This document shows positions 20,001 through 31,153 of a stretch of 64,000 nt of DNA, piece after piece. The translations under genes and the position numbers were made by a program. Position 1 is the first letter of the stretch; each line of letters begins with the position of its first letter. The DNA is from Lomentospora prolificans. Its lineage: Eukaryota > Ascomycota > Sordariomycetes > Microascales > Microascaceae. The stretch spans positions 2,046,001 to 2,110,000 of the forward strand of contig JARFXM010000006.1 in the NCBI GenBank assembly GCA_029532625.1. Direction: 5' to 3'. The notes under the pieces are model-generated. The model was not told the origin of the DNA and ran no database searches. It saw only the letters and a list, made by a program, of their open reading frames with translations.

Positions 20001-23000
20001 TCACTTAATCTTCGAGAGACGGGAGGCCCCCTTTACCGGGGATGGTAGGAGTTGGCAGAGCGTGTCTCGGTCTGGCCAAAACCCGCACATTAGCAACAAA
20101 GTCAGAACGGAAGAACCCAAAAGGTAAAAAGAAAAGGAAAGGAGAAAGGGCATCGCCGCGAAAATACTTACCTGCTTCAGATTCAAACGTGATTGAAATG
20201 TCATCGTGCTCGCCAGGGATCTCGGGCAAGTCTAAACACACAAACGCAACATCATCCGTTTCTCCGCCCACCCCACTCCGGCCTTCATCCACCACTCTCG
20301 GCAACGGAAATTTGGCGTCGACAATCTTGATGCCGGCTTTGCTGCTGCGTCCGAACGCCTCGAAGACATCCGTACCCTTGAGGACGAAGCCCATGCAATG
20401 TCCGTGGTGGAAGTCTTCGAAGAATACGAGCATCTGCATGATCGGACCTTGCTGCACGACCTGTATCCTGGTTCGCCCAGCTTCCCATTTCTTGTGAATG
20501 GGGACAACCATACGCCGTCGCGCAATCGCAAAAGAAGTCGCCATGGTGTCGAACAAAACCTTGAAGCCCGTGATACCCTCTTGGAAGAGATGAAGATTCT
20601 CGAGCGTCTGGAACGTATACGATCGGACCGTCTGCGCTTTTGACATGATCTGCAGACCTTGCAGCACGCCCACGCAAGTATCCTTTGGCACGTGGGATTC
20701 CGAAAGTGCCACAGTCAGATCCTGCTGGGGCTGCCTCAGAACATGCAACACCTTCGGGTTTCCAACCTCGAGTCGCAGCTTAAATTCGCCCGGCGCCATG
20801 TTCATCCGGTCGGTAATCGTTCCGATATTGAAATCCATCCACACCCTCATGCGATCTGAGAGAACGGTGCGCGGCTCGTCTCCGTCGTATTCTTCGTTGA
20901 TGATCTTGGCCGTGGCCCACGGGAACTTGTCTAGACCTGCCAGACCCTCGGCGTCACCCAGTCTCTGAGTAATCTTGAATCCTGCCAGAGGTATTTTAGC
21001 CACTACGAGCTCGTCGTTGGCGACCCGAGCACCGGTAAAAAGCATGTGGAATTCCAGTCGTTCCTTCTCGTCTCGGAAAGAAAGCACCATGTGGCCTTTC
21101 TGCCTACCGTTATCGAATCGCATATGGAGCGCTGGCAGACCGCTGCTCCCGCGCAAAAAGGTAAACTGAATAGGCTGAGATGGAATGTAAGCGTGGTTGA
21201 CGCCGCTCAGGGTTCGCGTCTGAGGCCCAGTGACCACAGCAAGTCGGCATCCTCGGTGCAAGCTACGCATGCCTCCCGCAACAGACTCTTTATAGATCTT
21301 TTCAAAGAGGGCCACTTCGCAATTGATCTGCGTATCCTTAGGGAAGGCGCGTGATTGCGGGTCCGCATCGAGGTATTCAAACGCCGCAAGGGTCGACCGG
21401 AACGTGACCACCTCGTCCGATCGTGGGTACAGTGTCGCCTGGACCTTTCTTCCAAAGTCATACATGCTCCAAAGCATAGAAAAATCCTGCCTAGAGCAAT
21501 GGATATCCAGCTTGAATCCGCGCGGCAACTTTACGTCGAGCACATTAGCCTCGGGGACCCAGCGGACATCATCCCAGGTAGGGCCCAGACCCTTGCTGTT
21601 TTGGATTCTCAACTGAACCTGACCACTCTGACTCGAAAGTATAAATGACAGGCTAGACTGGTTCTGCGGTCGAATGGTGGATAGAAGGCAGGGTAACGTC
21701 ACGCGCTGTGACTCCATACCTTGCTCCATGAGGTATACGTCAACGGCAATACGACTATAGTTGAAGTAGTCACCCACATCACCAAGCGGCAGCGACTCAA
21801 CGATAGACATTTGCGGGCTAGCACGCTGTGTCATTGTCATCCCCGAGCCGGCCGCACCAGTCAACAAAGCAACCACGTCCTGGCTCAATGACGGGTATTC
21901 GACCCAGATGGACTTGTCAATAGTTTGCGGAAGGAATGCTTCTTCTGGAGGCAGCAGGTTGTTTCTTTTCATCGACACGGTAAGCTTCTTAAGATTTGAG
22001 AGTAAAGCCTGCCGCGCCTCTTCCTCCTCGGGGCTACGCTGAAGGCCTCGAGCCTCGAGAAGTTCAGGCATGGCCAGCTCGGAAATCCAGTACCCTTTAG
22101 CGAGGTTTGCGTACGCTTGCTGACGATCCATCTCGAGCTGCATTAGGGATTGCGGGGGGCCATCGCGATTTCGAATAACCATTTCTAGACCCATCCTCCC
22201 TTTGATAAACCACCAGAGAGATGCACGTGAAAATTGGTCTGGAACCGACGAAAGGATGGGACGCACAGCTTCAGCATGGAGCCGAAAGAGTTCGAATAGA
22301 TGCCTAACACGGCTAACAAACGTGTTGAGCGCATCTTCTGCCGCAGCCTGCACGACGTCTCTCAATGACTGGGAGCGCGAGGCTCCGCTGAATGAGTCCG
22401 GATGGCCAGCAAGACTCCCCTGCCTAGAGAGTGAAAAGAAGTTAGGAGACAAGGGTGGCGCCACGGGCAACATCGGAGTGACAAGGCTGGCTTGACGCGA
22501 AGCATTCCCCTGGGACGTTGATGGTTGGCTGTAAACGCTTGAGGTCGCCGAGTCAAGAGATACAGGGCTCTGAGTCCCTTCCTGCGGGTGCAATGGGGGT
22601 TGTTGGCCCCGGCTAGTGTCAAGAACGGACTGGGTATTCCGGAATCTCGGTGATTCGTATCGCTTTTGGGGACTCTGCTCCTCCATGACAGATGACTCCT
22701 CCCAGCTCTGTTCGTTGGGTCCGGTGCTCCCTGATCTGGCAGCCTCTGCGAACGCTCGTCCCTCGGCTTGCCTCATCTCGGCTTGTTGAATTTCTATGAA
22801 TGATCGCCGATTCTCATCCTTGGTCCGAGAAGTATCGAGAAACCTAGAGGTCGCGGCATTGCCAGGGGTGAGGATATTGCGGCGCTCGTTAGGTGAACTA
22901 GGAGACGGAAAGGGAGGCCCTGCTTGCAGGTGTTGCGAAGGCGGAGCGGCAAGTCCGTCGGCGGGCCTTCCCTTATCACTCATGTCGGATTGAGACGGGG

Positions 23001-23502
23001 CCAGCCTCGCAGGATTACGGGGAGAAGGGGGAGGCGGGGGTGCATTGTCTCGCTTCACTTTCCGGCGAGACACTTCGACGGTTGGCTCAGGACACTCGTC
23101 TCCCCCCTCCCCAATAACATCGGGCCAAGAGTCTACGAATCGCACTACCTGGCCCTTTCGGTTCGGTACTGGTCGGCGATTGGGGATGAGGCCCGGGCTG
23201 TGGGGAGGCGGGCGTATGGGAAGATTTTGGTTCGGCTGATCCAAGCTCAGAGCTTGGGGATAACGCGAGGCATTGGAGATGTTGAGCTTGGGTAGAACTC
23301 GGCTCGGCGGTACGGGGGGAGCGGGAACAGGGTGGTTGACATCGAGGGTGTCGGATGACGATGTATGGAGGAAGTCGTCGAGATCGGTCTGGTGGGTGCT
23401 GTTGTCTGGCTGTTTGTCCTTACCATGGAAGAACTTCTTCATTAGGCGATTTCGCCTTGAGGAGTCATTCTCCATACTGTAGTTTGAGGGTTTTCCAGTC
23501 AA
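20001..23502 (-). CDS. Large conserved fungal protein of unknown function, disordered N-terminus plus globular C-terminus
   Basis: Exon 1 is 23502-20172 and exon 2 is 20071-20001, joined in phase 1 across a 100-nt intron (donor GTAAGT, acceptor GGCCAG), giving 1133 residues that end VKGASRLSKIK. Residues 1 to about 370 are proline/serine-rich and probably disordered, with polyproline strings (PPPPPSPR) and a basic cluster near residue 15 (SSRRNRLMKKFFHGK). A helical block at about 380-540 (SRVRHLFELFRLHAEAVRPI, SLWWFIKGRMGLEMVI) and a large globular part to the end follow, with features of PH-like beta sheets (HMVLSFRDEKERLEFHMLFT). Proteins like this are known across Pezizomycotina. I recall no reliable function and assign none. 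An in-frame read through the intron gives an alternative tail, noted as a finding. Confidence 0.85.
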
Positions 23503-23928
23503 GGTCTACGGTAGAAGCGAAACGTCATGTGTGCGCATTCCTAAATCGTGCGAACATGAGGAGAAGCAATTAGCAGCGGCCCTGAGCATGTGCCACAGCA
23601 CAGGTGGAGCGGAGCGGGAGACATGGAGGATTTGCCCTTGATCTATAGGTGGGCCAAGGCATCCCACAGCGACTCACCGCGAGCAAAGGAAAGGACAAGA
23701 TACAGAAAAAGCAAACGAAAAGAAGAAGAAGACAGGCTAAGGAGGGAACTAGATGGGATAGTAGAGTGGTAAGTTCAGGGTTCAGTCAAGACCATGAGTG
23801 GAAAAGCAGGGGTGGGTGGATGATGGCTGGCCGCCGTTCGCTCTCGTGGGGCGGATTGTGCGGGGATATGGTGGGCAGGGGAGACTAGTAACGGGAGGGT
23901 GTGCGTGGATGCGTAAGTTCTAGTAGCT

Positions 23929-23957
23929 TGTGTGTGTGTGTGTGCGTGTGTGTGTGT
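23929..23957. repeat. TG microsatellite
   Basis: About 14 TG units interrupted by one GC (TGTGCGTGTG). It lies some 430 bp upstream of the start codon of the 1133-residue protein gene. Confidence 0.9.
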
Positions 23958-24247
23958 CAGTCTGGCAATAGATCTGCTGCCGGCGCTGGGAGCCAGTACC
24001 ACTAAGCGGGGGCCACACTGGATGGCCTTGGTATGCACAATATCAAATTGCGGTGGGTGCGGGAGCAATGGTGGCACGGTTCAAGAGTGGAACGTGAGAA
24101 TGGTGAAGCCAGCGACAGATAATTATTAGAGCGCATGCACCACTGGGTCCTCAATGGCCCGGCGGAAGTAACCAAGCACAGCAGCCGCAGCGTTCATGTT
24201 TCCGCCGATCTGTGTGACGGCGCGCCTGAATGAACTTGGTGCATTGA

Positions 24248-24290
24248 GGGCAGGAGAGGGCAGAGCAGGGCAGGGCAGGGCAGAGCAGGG
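24248..24290. repeat. GGGCA-type short tandem repeat
   Basis: Imperfect five-base units (GGGCA, GAGCA) repeat about eight times in a row. It has no coding meaning in any frame that I can see. Confidence 0.85.
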
Positions 24291-26888
24291 TCGGACGGAG
24301 GTTCACGTACATTCTAGATGCACATCCGTGTTGCTGCCTTCGCTGCATAAGTTCACCAACAGGCGTTGCAATGGGATGGGATTGGGGGTATGGCCGAAAA
24401 CTGGCCGCAAGGGGAAGAAGCGGAGTTTCTCTTGAGTAGCGAAAGAGCTGGTCGAAGATGGACTGAATGGGGACCGGCTTCTGGACGGAGGACAAAGTCA
24501 GGATGACGCTGACGCAAGTCGCAAGGTGGACAACGAGGATGACGAAGGAAATTAACATTCAGAGATGGCACGGGGCAAGATTGGATCAAGGGAAATCTCA
24601 CGCTTCAGATGGTCATCTCACTCGCTGTTGCTTGCCAGCAAGTCCACGGAAGGTTTGTCCCAAGATAGTGGGAACCCGTGACATCTAGATTTCTGTCCAG
24701 TCCTATGCTGCGGGCACGATGTAGATGGGAAGGAACGAGATGCAAGTATTGAAATGCCAAGCGAGAAGCCCGCACGAGGAACTTGGAAGGATCTTGCTAC
24801 CCATCTCGAGAACCTCAGGGTTTTCCATGCGACCACGGGGCTCGCGAAGAGAATTATTGCCCTGATCCTCCCATGTCCCAGACCATTAAATTAACTACTA
24901 CGCACCAAGACGAGTCCTGGCAGGTAGGGCCAGCCCTCAACAACCCGGCTGTCGAAACTCCCATTTCAGCCACAAGCGAAGGCTGATGACCTCCCTAGAC
25001 CGTGCCGAGCATCGACTCCATACATCAAAGAAGCTTCGAATCCGTGCTACCTTCTCGCTAATGAGGATGGCGGTTAACGACTGAAACTCGGTTTCAGAAA
25101 GCCAAACGTCGACCCCAATAGTGAGGCGTCAATAATTGACGAGTTCTGAGCTTTGGCTGGCCATCCGCCAGCGCTAGTAGAGGGCCGCGCAATGCTGGCC
25201 CAGTGTCTAGGGTCTTGTGCCAGAGGCCAGATGTGAATCTGGAGTGCTCGAGAACTTGATACATTCAAAACCCTATAGAGCAATCCGATGTCGTGAGTCT
25301 AAGTCGTCCCTGTCGATCCCGTTGACGCGGAAGCCTAACCGCAGGGCTTGGAGGCCCTCTCTCCTCGAGCCGGAGGTGGAAAGCATTGACATCCATAGTG
25401 CTGTTTCGACGTTTCGGTCAGCGATTCGTGGGGTGCTCAGGAGGGGGAAATGCGCGACTCCTCGTGGCTGTGCCTAAGAATAGAAGCTCTCCAGTAGCCA
25501 GCAATACGAGAAGAGATACTGTTCTAGAGTATCAATACGGAGTAGGGCATGGCTAGGGTGGTTCAGGAGGTGGAAATGGCCCGGATTGATCCAATCGGTG
25601 GGCCTGTTGGGTCCGATGCTTGCATTTATTTGCCTCTGCCGAACAGAGGAGAATATCCGTATCGTATCATTGAGCGATTAACACTGATGGAGCTCAGAAA
25701 GTCCATAGGGACGGCAACCGACAGGTAGGTCGCTGGGACCAGCGCCGGGATTAATACATCGTGGATTAACAAGTCGATTGACTCGATGAACCACACATTC
25801 TCTTCGGTTCCAACATCATAATCGTCGGCTGGGAGCCACACTCAGGGAGCCAGTCTCGTCCCCCCCTCGATATCTATGCGGACGATTGATCTTGCTTAAT
25901 CGAATGATCAGACACCAAAACACGACGCTGCCTCCCGCACAACAAGGAGAGAAGTGGAGTGGGGTTATCTGGTTGATCTCCCCTTGGGTGGTATCTTTCT
26001 CGCAGGGATCTTGCTACCGTGTTGGCGCCCAGAGGCCATGGCCTGAGAAGGTTTCAGCAGAGAGAGATCTGCGGAAAACCTGGTTCGCCAGCGTCGCGTG
26101 CTCCATGGGTTCCCTGACTTTCCCCCCTACTGCCGATGGACAAGGCCAGCCGCTGGCAGCCTTTGTGGGTTTCCTTTGTGCTCAAATGGCTGGCTGCAAG
26201 CTTTCCTAATTCGGCGCCGGGGATTTTGAGCATCGTCCCCTCGGAATCTGCCTTGTCCAAGCGAGGAGAATGAAAGTGATAATTGCCAGCTCTCAACCAG
26301 ATGGATCGCCTCGAGAGCCTCGTCCCGCTTGACACGCCTGCGCCCGCGCGACCCCCTCCCTCAGCCCCAAACCCTCCTTGACGGGAGAGCCCGCCTTGAT
26401 TAAGGCTGAACATTGCAGGCACAATTCTACACTTGGTTGGTTCGGCCTGCATTGAGTGTGATTACAAGTTGTGATAAGAAATTCTGGGCGCTGCCCGCAT
26501 TCCAATAAACCAAGCCAACAATGCGACAAGAGATGCCTTTGGTGGAATAGAGACACGGAGGAGCAACTAGCCGCTTCGAGCGGCCCATTGACGAGACCAA
26601 CGAAGCTCAAGCGGCAGCCTCCCCCTGCCTTTCCTACCCACGCTACCGAAACCCAAAGCACGATCTGTAAAAAGCCAACGAGGTATGCTGGTGTATTAAA
26701 GTAATGGGAACCATCCCCTCTTTCTGGTCATGAATGCCCATCCCTTCTAGGTGCGTCCTTTCCACAAAAGCAGACACCATCCAACAAAGCACCACTGCTT
26801 CAGCTCAGAGCCCTTCATCTCTGCCAACACAATAAGGAGCGTTCGACCACAGTCTCAAGAGCTCATTGTCGGCTTCTCTTCCGGCCCC

Positions 26889-28366
26889 ATGTTTCCCCGT
26901 AGCAACCCGCGGCCCGGACTCGTCAGTCAACCCGCGACGCCAAGCAGGACCGGCCAAGGTCAGGTTCCACCCTCACCAAGCCACGCGCCGGCAGCGCCCG
27001 TAGAAACACGACCACCCCCCTCTACGCCTAGTCCCAAGAAGCAGTCGCGACAGTACGGCCATTACGAAAACACATCATGGTACTGTATGTATTTATGCCT
27101 GTCCCGGCCCCGCAATTTTGTTTCTCCCGAAACGAGGCAACTGTGTATTAGGATGTGGAAAACTCGCAGGCCTTCCGTAAACTTTCGTACTGTCATATCA
27201 TGACTCTCGGCTAATACAGCGACTGCTTTTTTTTTTTTTACTCTTCTACAGGCAACTGTGATCCACGCGTCAGGGCAGTCATCTGCCGCACCACGAAAGA
27301 CGGCATAAACAAACATCGCCCTTTCTGGGGATGCGCCAAAGATAAAGAAGAGCGCTGCGGATTCTTTCTGTGGCTCGATGCCGCGGAGGAGCTCCAAAAA
27401 GCTTATTTCGCAAACGGCGAGGCGGAAACCCCGCCCACGAAGAAGAGAAACCAAGAAAGCATCCGCAAGTATCTAGAGATCCGCCCCGTAAACCAAGTCT
27501 CATCGCAGCAACCCGAGACGCCAAGCCGGAGGCCACGGGAGGCCAATCCTGAGGTCATCTCTATCCACGGCGATAACGTCAGCGAACCAAGGTGGGACGA
27601 CGACGAGCAGGAGCAGCTACCGGTGCAGCCATCCACACCATCACCACCATCTCGCGCGCCCGCGCAGCCCGCTATGCCCACTACTCCGGCCAACTGGGCG
27701 GCACCCGCCGTCACCACGCCGCACAGCAAGAGGAGGCGCGAAGATTCACTGGAGGCGGATGACTACCTATCCGATCTTTCGTCGGAGGGTGAGAGGGAGT
27801 TGTGTACCATCGCGGACAGCGCCACTAAAAGCTCCGATATGGCGCCTTCTTCAAAGCCCCACAGTCCCACCCCGGTCCGAACCCGCACGGTCGCCGGCCT
27901 CCCGACGCCGCAGACCAACCGACCGAGTGCCAACCTGGGCACCCGCGCAGATTCTTCCCCTCTAAAGCGCCAGAGGGTCCTCGATTCATCTCCCACGAGA
28001 GCCTCAAGCTCTCGGCTCCAGCCTGCTCTGCAGGTTGATAGCGCTAGGACTCCCGCGGGACCCTCCGACCAAGGGCTCCGACCTCGCGAGACAGCGGAGA
28101 TCGCGGGTATCCTCAAGCTGCTCGAAACGCACCATTCCCCGCCTGTCGTCCGCAATACCGTGTCGGAAACGCTCGGCGCGTTCGCGGAGAGAATCTCCTC
28201 GGCTACGGCCAAGGAGAAGATGGCTCAGGCTGCGCTAGATATGCGGAATGAGCGAATTTCGAAGCTACAGGACAGGGTGGTGGCTTTGGAAAACGCGCTT
28301 CGCGAGCAGAAGGAAGTACGTTCAAACTTGAGAGGCCGTCTTTTGAACCTGTATCAGGACACCTGA
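26889..28366 (+). CDS. GRF zinc-finger protein with C-terminal coiled coil
   Basis: Exons 26889-27084 and 27252-28366 join in phase 1 across a 167-nt intron and encode 436 residues. The N-terminus is proline-rich. The GRF zinc finger starts exactly at the splice junction: C66-N-C68, then NKHRPFWGC (C93) and ERCGFFLW (C101, F103, F104, W106). This is the conserved Cys and aromatic pattern of GRF domains, which bind single-stranded nucleic acid in proteins such as NEIL3, TOP3A and APE2. The middle is serine/proline-rich with basic patches (HSKRRRED, SPLKRQR) suggesting nuclear import. The last 60 residues form a coiled coil (MRNERISKLQDRVVALENAL). No catalytic domain is present, so it is probably an accessory DNA- or RNA-binding factor; the process is unknown. 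The start is the first Met in frame before the proline-rich part. Confidence 0.88.
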
Positions 28367-28577
28367 ACGCAGAGGATGTCTGTCGTCCAACTTCTGGTAT
28401 GGACGGTTAGGCTAATTTTAATGTTGTTGCGTGTTAGACTATACCCTGACCATCTAGGCTTTTAAAGCATTGATTTCTAAGTTTGTTCGCCCGTGTCTTG
28501 CCATCACTGTCGTCAACGATAAAAGTTATTTGGGATTCCCGGCAACTTCATCCTAAATGGGCTCTTTTCGCGTACGA

Positions 28578-29756
28578 CTAGCAATCTTCCCAACCCATGC
28601 TTTCTCTCAACTTAATCCAACCAGCCCACGCGCGCTCAACGTGCTCGTCCACGCACTGCTGACCTGGGGTCTCCGTACTCTTGGAAAAGACCTCCATGCT
28701 AATCCAACCCTCATATCCAATGCCCCGCATGCCCGAATTCTGATCCCCGTCCGTCATAGCACGCAACAGCTCAACGATCGGCAGATACGCACCCCGGTCT
28801 TTCTCCAACGGGAAGAGGCGGCAATTCCGGCTCCAATTCCGTAAGCAGCTTGCACTTTCCGGATCATACAGTGCATGTCCCTTTTGAATAGGCGGATCGA
28901 GGAGCTCGGCGTCGGCAACTTGGATGAGCGCGACCTTGTGGCGCGGTATCGTAGCCGCAAGGTCACGGAGACACGTTTCTAGCGAGTCTCGGTGATTAGG
29001 CCGGAGACCCTCGGGGGCGCACGGATCTGCCCACATCCCGCCACCGATATTGAATGTGTCTAGTATGATGGCGACATTGTCGTGGCCACGACTAGCGTTG
29101 TGCACCACACTCCACGCACTCTCCCAAGTTTCGATAAAGGCCGAGAAGCATAGGTTTTCGTACGCGACCGTGATGGGAGGGGCGTTTTGCTGCGCTAGAG
29201 ACGAGAGTTGGCAAATGTCCTCCACGATGGACGAAGTTGAGTGGCCTTCCTTCTCAATTGTTGCTGGAACTCCGATTATACCGGCACCGAGATGAGTGGC
29301 GCATAGCAACCAGAGCTTGAATTCCTCCAAGCGCTGTTCCTTTTCCGCTTTGTCGACCAGACCGTCAAAGTTGCGGAACGGTTGGAGAGAAACGACCTCA
29401 AGGCCGAGTTCGTCACAGAGGAGCTTGAGCTGTTGGCAAGCCTTGAGGAGGGCACCACCGGCGGTGTTTCCGAAAGTCTGGCTGCAGAACGCGTCGAGAT
29501 CGTCCCAGAAGAGCTCGACGCCCTTGAAGCCGGCCTGGGCAGCCTTTCGAAGCTTTCTCGTGAGGTCATGTTTAGAAGGATGGCCCATGGACATTGTAGC
29601 TATGCATGGTTTGAATCGTGGGGTCCCCAACGCCGTACTGTTAACGAGTTGGTCCTGCATCTCGGCTACGGAGTGCCCATTTGGTGAGCGTATTGGTCGA
29701 AGATTGTTGCCAGATTGGGTGGCAATTAGACCCTCTGCTCTTTTTGTCAAGGCCAT
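28578..29756 (-). CDS. 3-dehydroshikimate dehydratase-like TIM-barrel protein (xylose isomerase-like fold)
   Basis: Single exon, 392 residues from the chosen Met at 29756; the frame stays open to 29948, but those residues look non-conserved. The sequence resembles the fungal quinate-pathway enzyme (qa-4/qutC), which converts 3-dehydroshikimate to protocatechuate, and the wider sugar phosphate isomerase/epimerase fold. Strand ends carry expected metal ligands: GVELFWDD, VAYENL, ILDTFNIGGGMW, ALIQVADAELLDP and GYEGWISMEVF. N-terminal KPCIATMSMGHPSKHDLTRKL matches the start of the barrel, so the first 50 residues may be a leader or a wrong start. No other quinate gene lies nearby, so an isomerase or epimerase with another substrate is possible. 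It converges on the GRF gene, 211 bp apart. Confidence 0.85.
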   Translation of the reverse strand: MALTKRAEGLIATQSGNNLRPIRSPNGHSVAEMQDQLVNSTALGTPRFKPCIATMSMGHPSKHDLTRKLRKAAQAGFKGVELFWDDLDAFCSQTFGNTAGGALLKACQQLKLLCDELGLEVVSLQPFRNFDGLVDKAEKEQRLEEFKLWLLCATHLGAGIIGVPATIEKEGHSTSSIVEDICQLSSLAQQNAPPITVAYENLCFSAFIETWESAWSVVHNASRGHDNVAIILDTFNIGGGMWADPCAPEGLRPNHRDSLETCLRDLAATIPRHKVALIQVADAELLDPPIQKGHALYDPESASCLRNWSRNCRLFPLEKDRGAYLPIVELLRAMTDGDQNSGMRGIGYEGWISMEVFSKSTETPGQQCVDEHVERAWAGWIKLRESMGWEDC

Positions 29757-30014
29757 TGCTGTTTTGTAGGAGGGGAAGTAATAATGTATTCGCCCGGTCT
29801 TGGACTGTTGATAATCAGAGTGTTTATACGATAGCTTATGCAAGACTGAGTGTCGATTTAACAGGAAGGAACCACCGAACTGCCTCGGGATTTGGACAAG
29901 ATGTTTATTATAACAAGGAAAACCCCAAGCGAGCTCATGGTATAACAATCAGAGTCAACCCGAGTTTATATACTGTGGTGTTTGCCTGAACGCCAGCGAA
30001 GGATATAGACACAA

Positions 30015-30056
30015 GATCTCTCCCTCTAGAGACGGGATCTCTCCCTCTAGAGACGG
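30015..30056. repeat. Perfect 21-bp tandem duplication
   Basis: Two identical copies of a unit starting GATCTCTCCC and ending TAGAGACGG lie head to tail. Each unit contains TCTCTCCCTCTAGAGA, whose ends are complementary. Confidence 0.9.
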
Positions 30057-30160
30057 AAGAGCCCAACACGCCATGATTTCAAAACTTTGTAGCTATTCCT
30101 AGATACGCTGATCCATGCTCCGAACGGACCTCACGGAATCAAACGATGCAGCAGCCCCTG

Positions 30161-30205
30161 GCTCTCTTTCTCTCTTTCTCTCGCTCTCTCTCTCTCTCTC
30201 TTCCT
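30161..30205. repeat. CT-rich low-complexity tract
   Basis: Alternating CTCTTTCTCT and CTCTCT units cover about 45 bp on the plus strand. Such pyrimidine tracts are common in fungal promoters. Confidence 0.85.
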
Positions 30206-31153
30206 CAGGCAAGAGGCGAGGCGAGGCGTGTCGGACACCGTAGAGGACGGGCCACTTACGGGCCAGAGCGAAAATCATCGCCCGGCATCTTGCCCCCGGA
30301 TATTTATTCCCTACCTAATAATACCTACTAGCCCTTCCAAAATCATCGATTGGTGTTTCCAGTCGACGGTCTACGCGATTCTCCCTCCGTCCCTTCGGCT
30401 TGACTGGTGACCGGGTAATAGACAGGCGGGGTTGGCCTCGTCACCTCGCTGGCAGCATATCCGCAGAGACAGACAGACAGGACAGTCAATCTGAAAATAC
30501 TGACCTTGGATTGCATAAGAGTTCTTTTGCATGGGTTCGATGCCTGGGTAAGCCGGGTTCGCTTCGGGGCGATTAGTCTCTCTCTCTCTCTCTGTACATT
30601 TACGCTATCTCGTTTGACGCTCGGAGGGAAGCTCATCCGGCGAGACTAAAGAACTGTTGGCTGCACGAACGTGTCTCAAAACTCCAGGATCCAAAAAAAG
30701 GTATTCTAATTTCCATTTCCATTTCCTATATAGTCTAGTGCGATGCAGTAAAATAAAAATAAGAACAAACCCTTTCAGGACAAAACGTGTGTTTGCAAAG
30801 TCAAATTTTTTGTCCCTATCTTGCCATTACGGGATTTGTTTTATACAGGAAAATGTTGTGTCGCCTTCCATTCACACACAACGCGCCGCTTCCCTCCAGT
30901 TCGCTCTCGGTCTCTTCTCCTCTCTCGCGCACTCTGCCGTCAGCCTCGTTCCCAAGTCTAACATAGTAAAAAGGATGACAAGGAAAGGTTATCATATAAA
31001 AAAAAATGTGAACAAACACCCCGAAAATGTGTTGATGAGCGCCTCTTCCCCTCCAGGTGTCCCCAAGACTTTTTTGTTGGTTGAAAAATCCTTGCAACTC
31101 TCGACTTTGTGCCTTCCCTGTCCCTTCCTTTCACTCTGCTCTTCTCTTTCTAT

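Larger units (their letters stand above)
23503..26888. other. Long intergenic region (3.4 kb) with TG and GGGCA repeats
   Basis: This spans the divergent upstream regions of the 1133-residue protein gene and the GRF gene. A TG tract covers 23929-23957 and a GGGCA/GAGCA tandem covers 24248-24290. Frames are all short and unrelated to known families. The length suggests long promoters or untranslated leaders; I see no gene. Confidence 0.5.
29757..31153. other. Intergenic region with CT-rich and duplicated sequence
   Basis: This holds the promoter of the dehydratase-like gene and the 3' untranslated region of SDH1. It contains a 21-bp perfect tandem duplication (30015-30056), CT-rich runs at 30161-30205 and 30578-30592, and no convincing gene. 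Confidence 0.5.
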
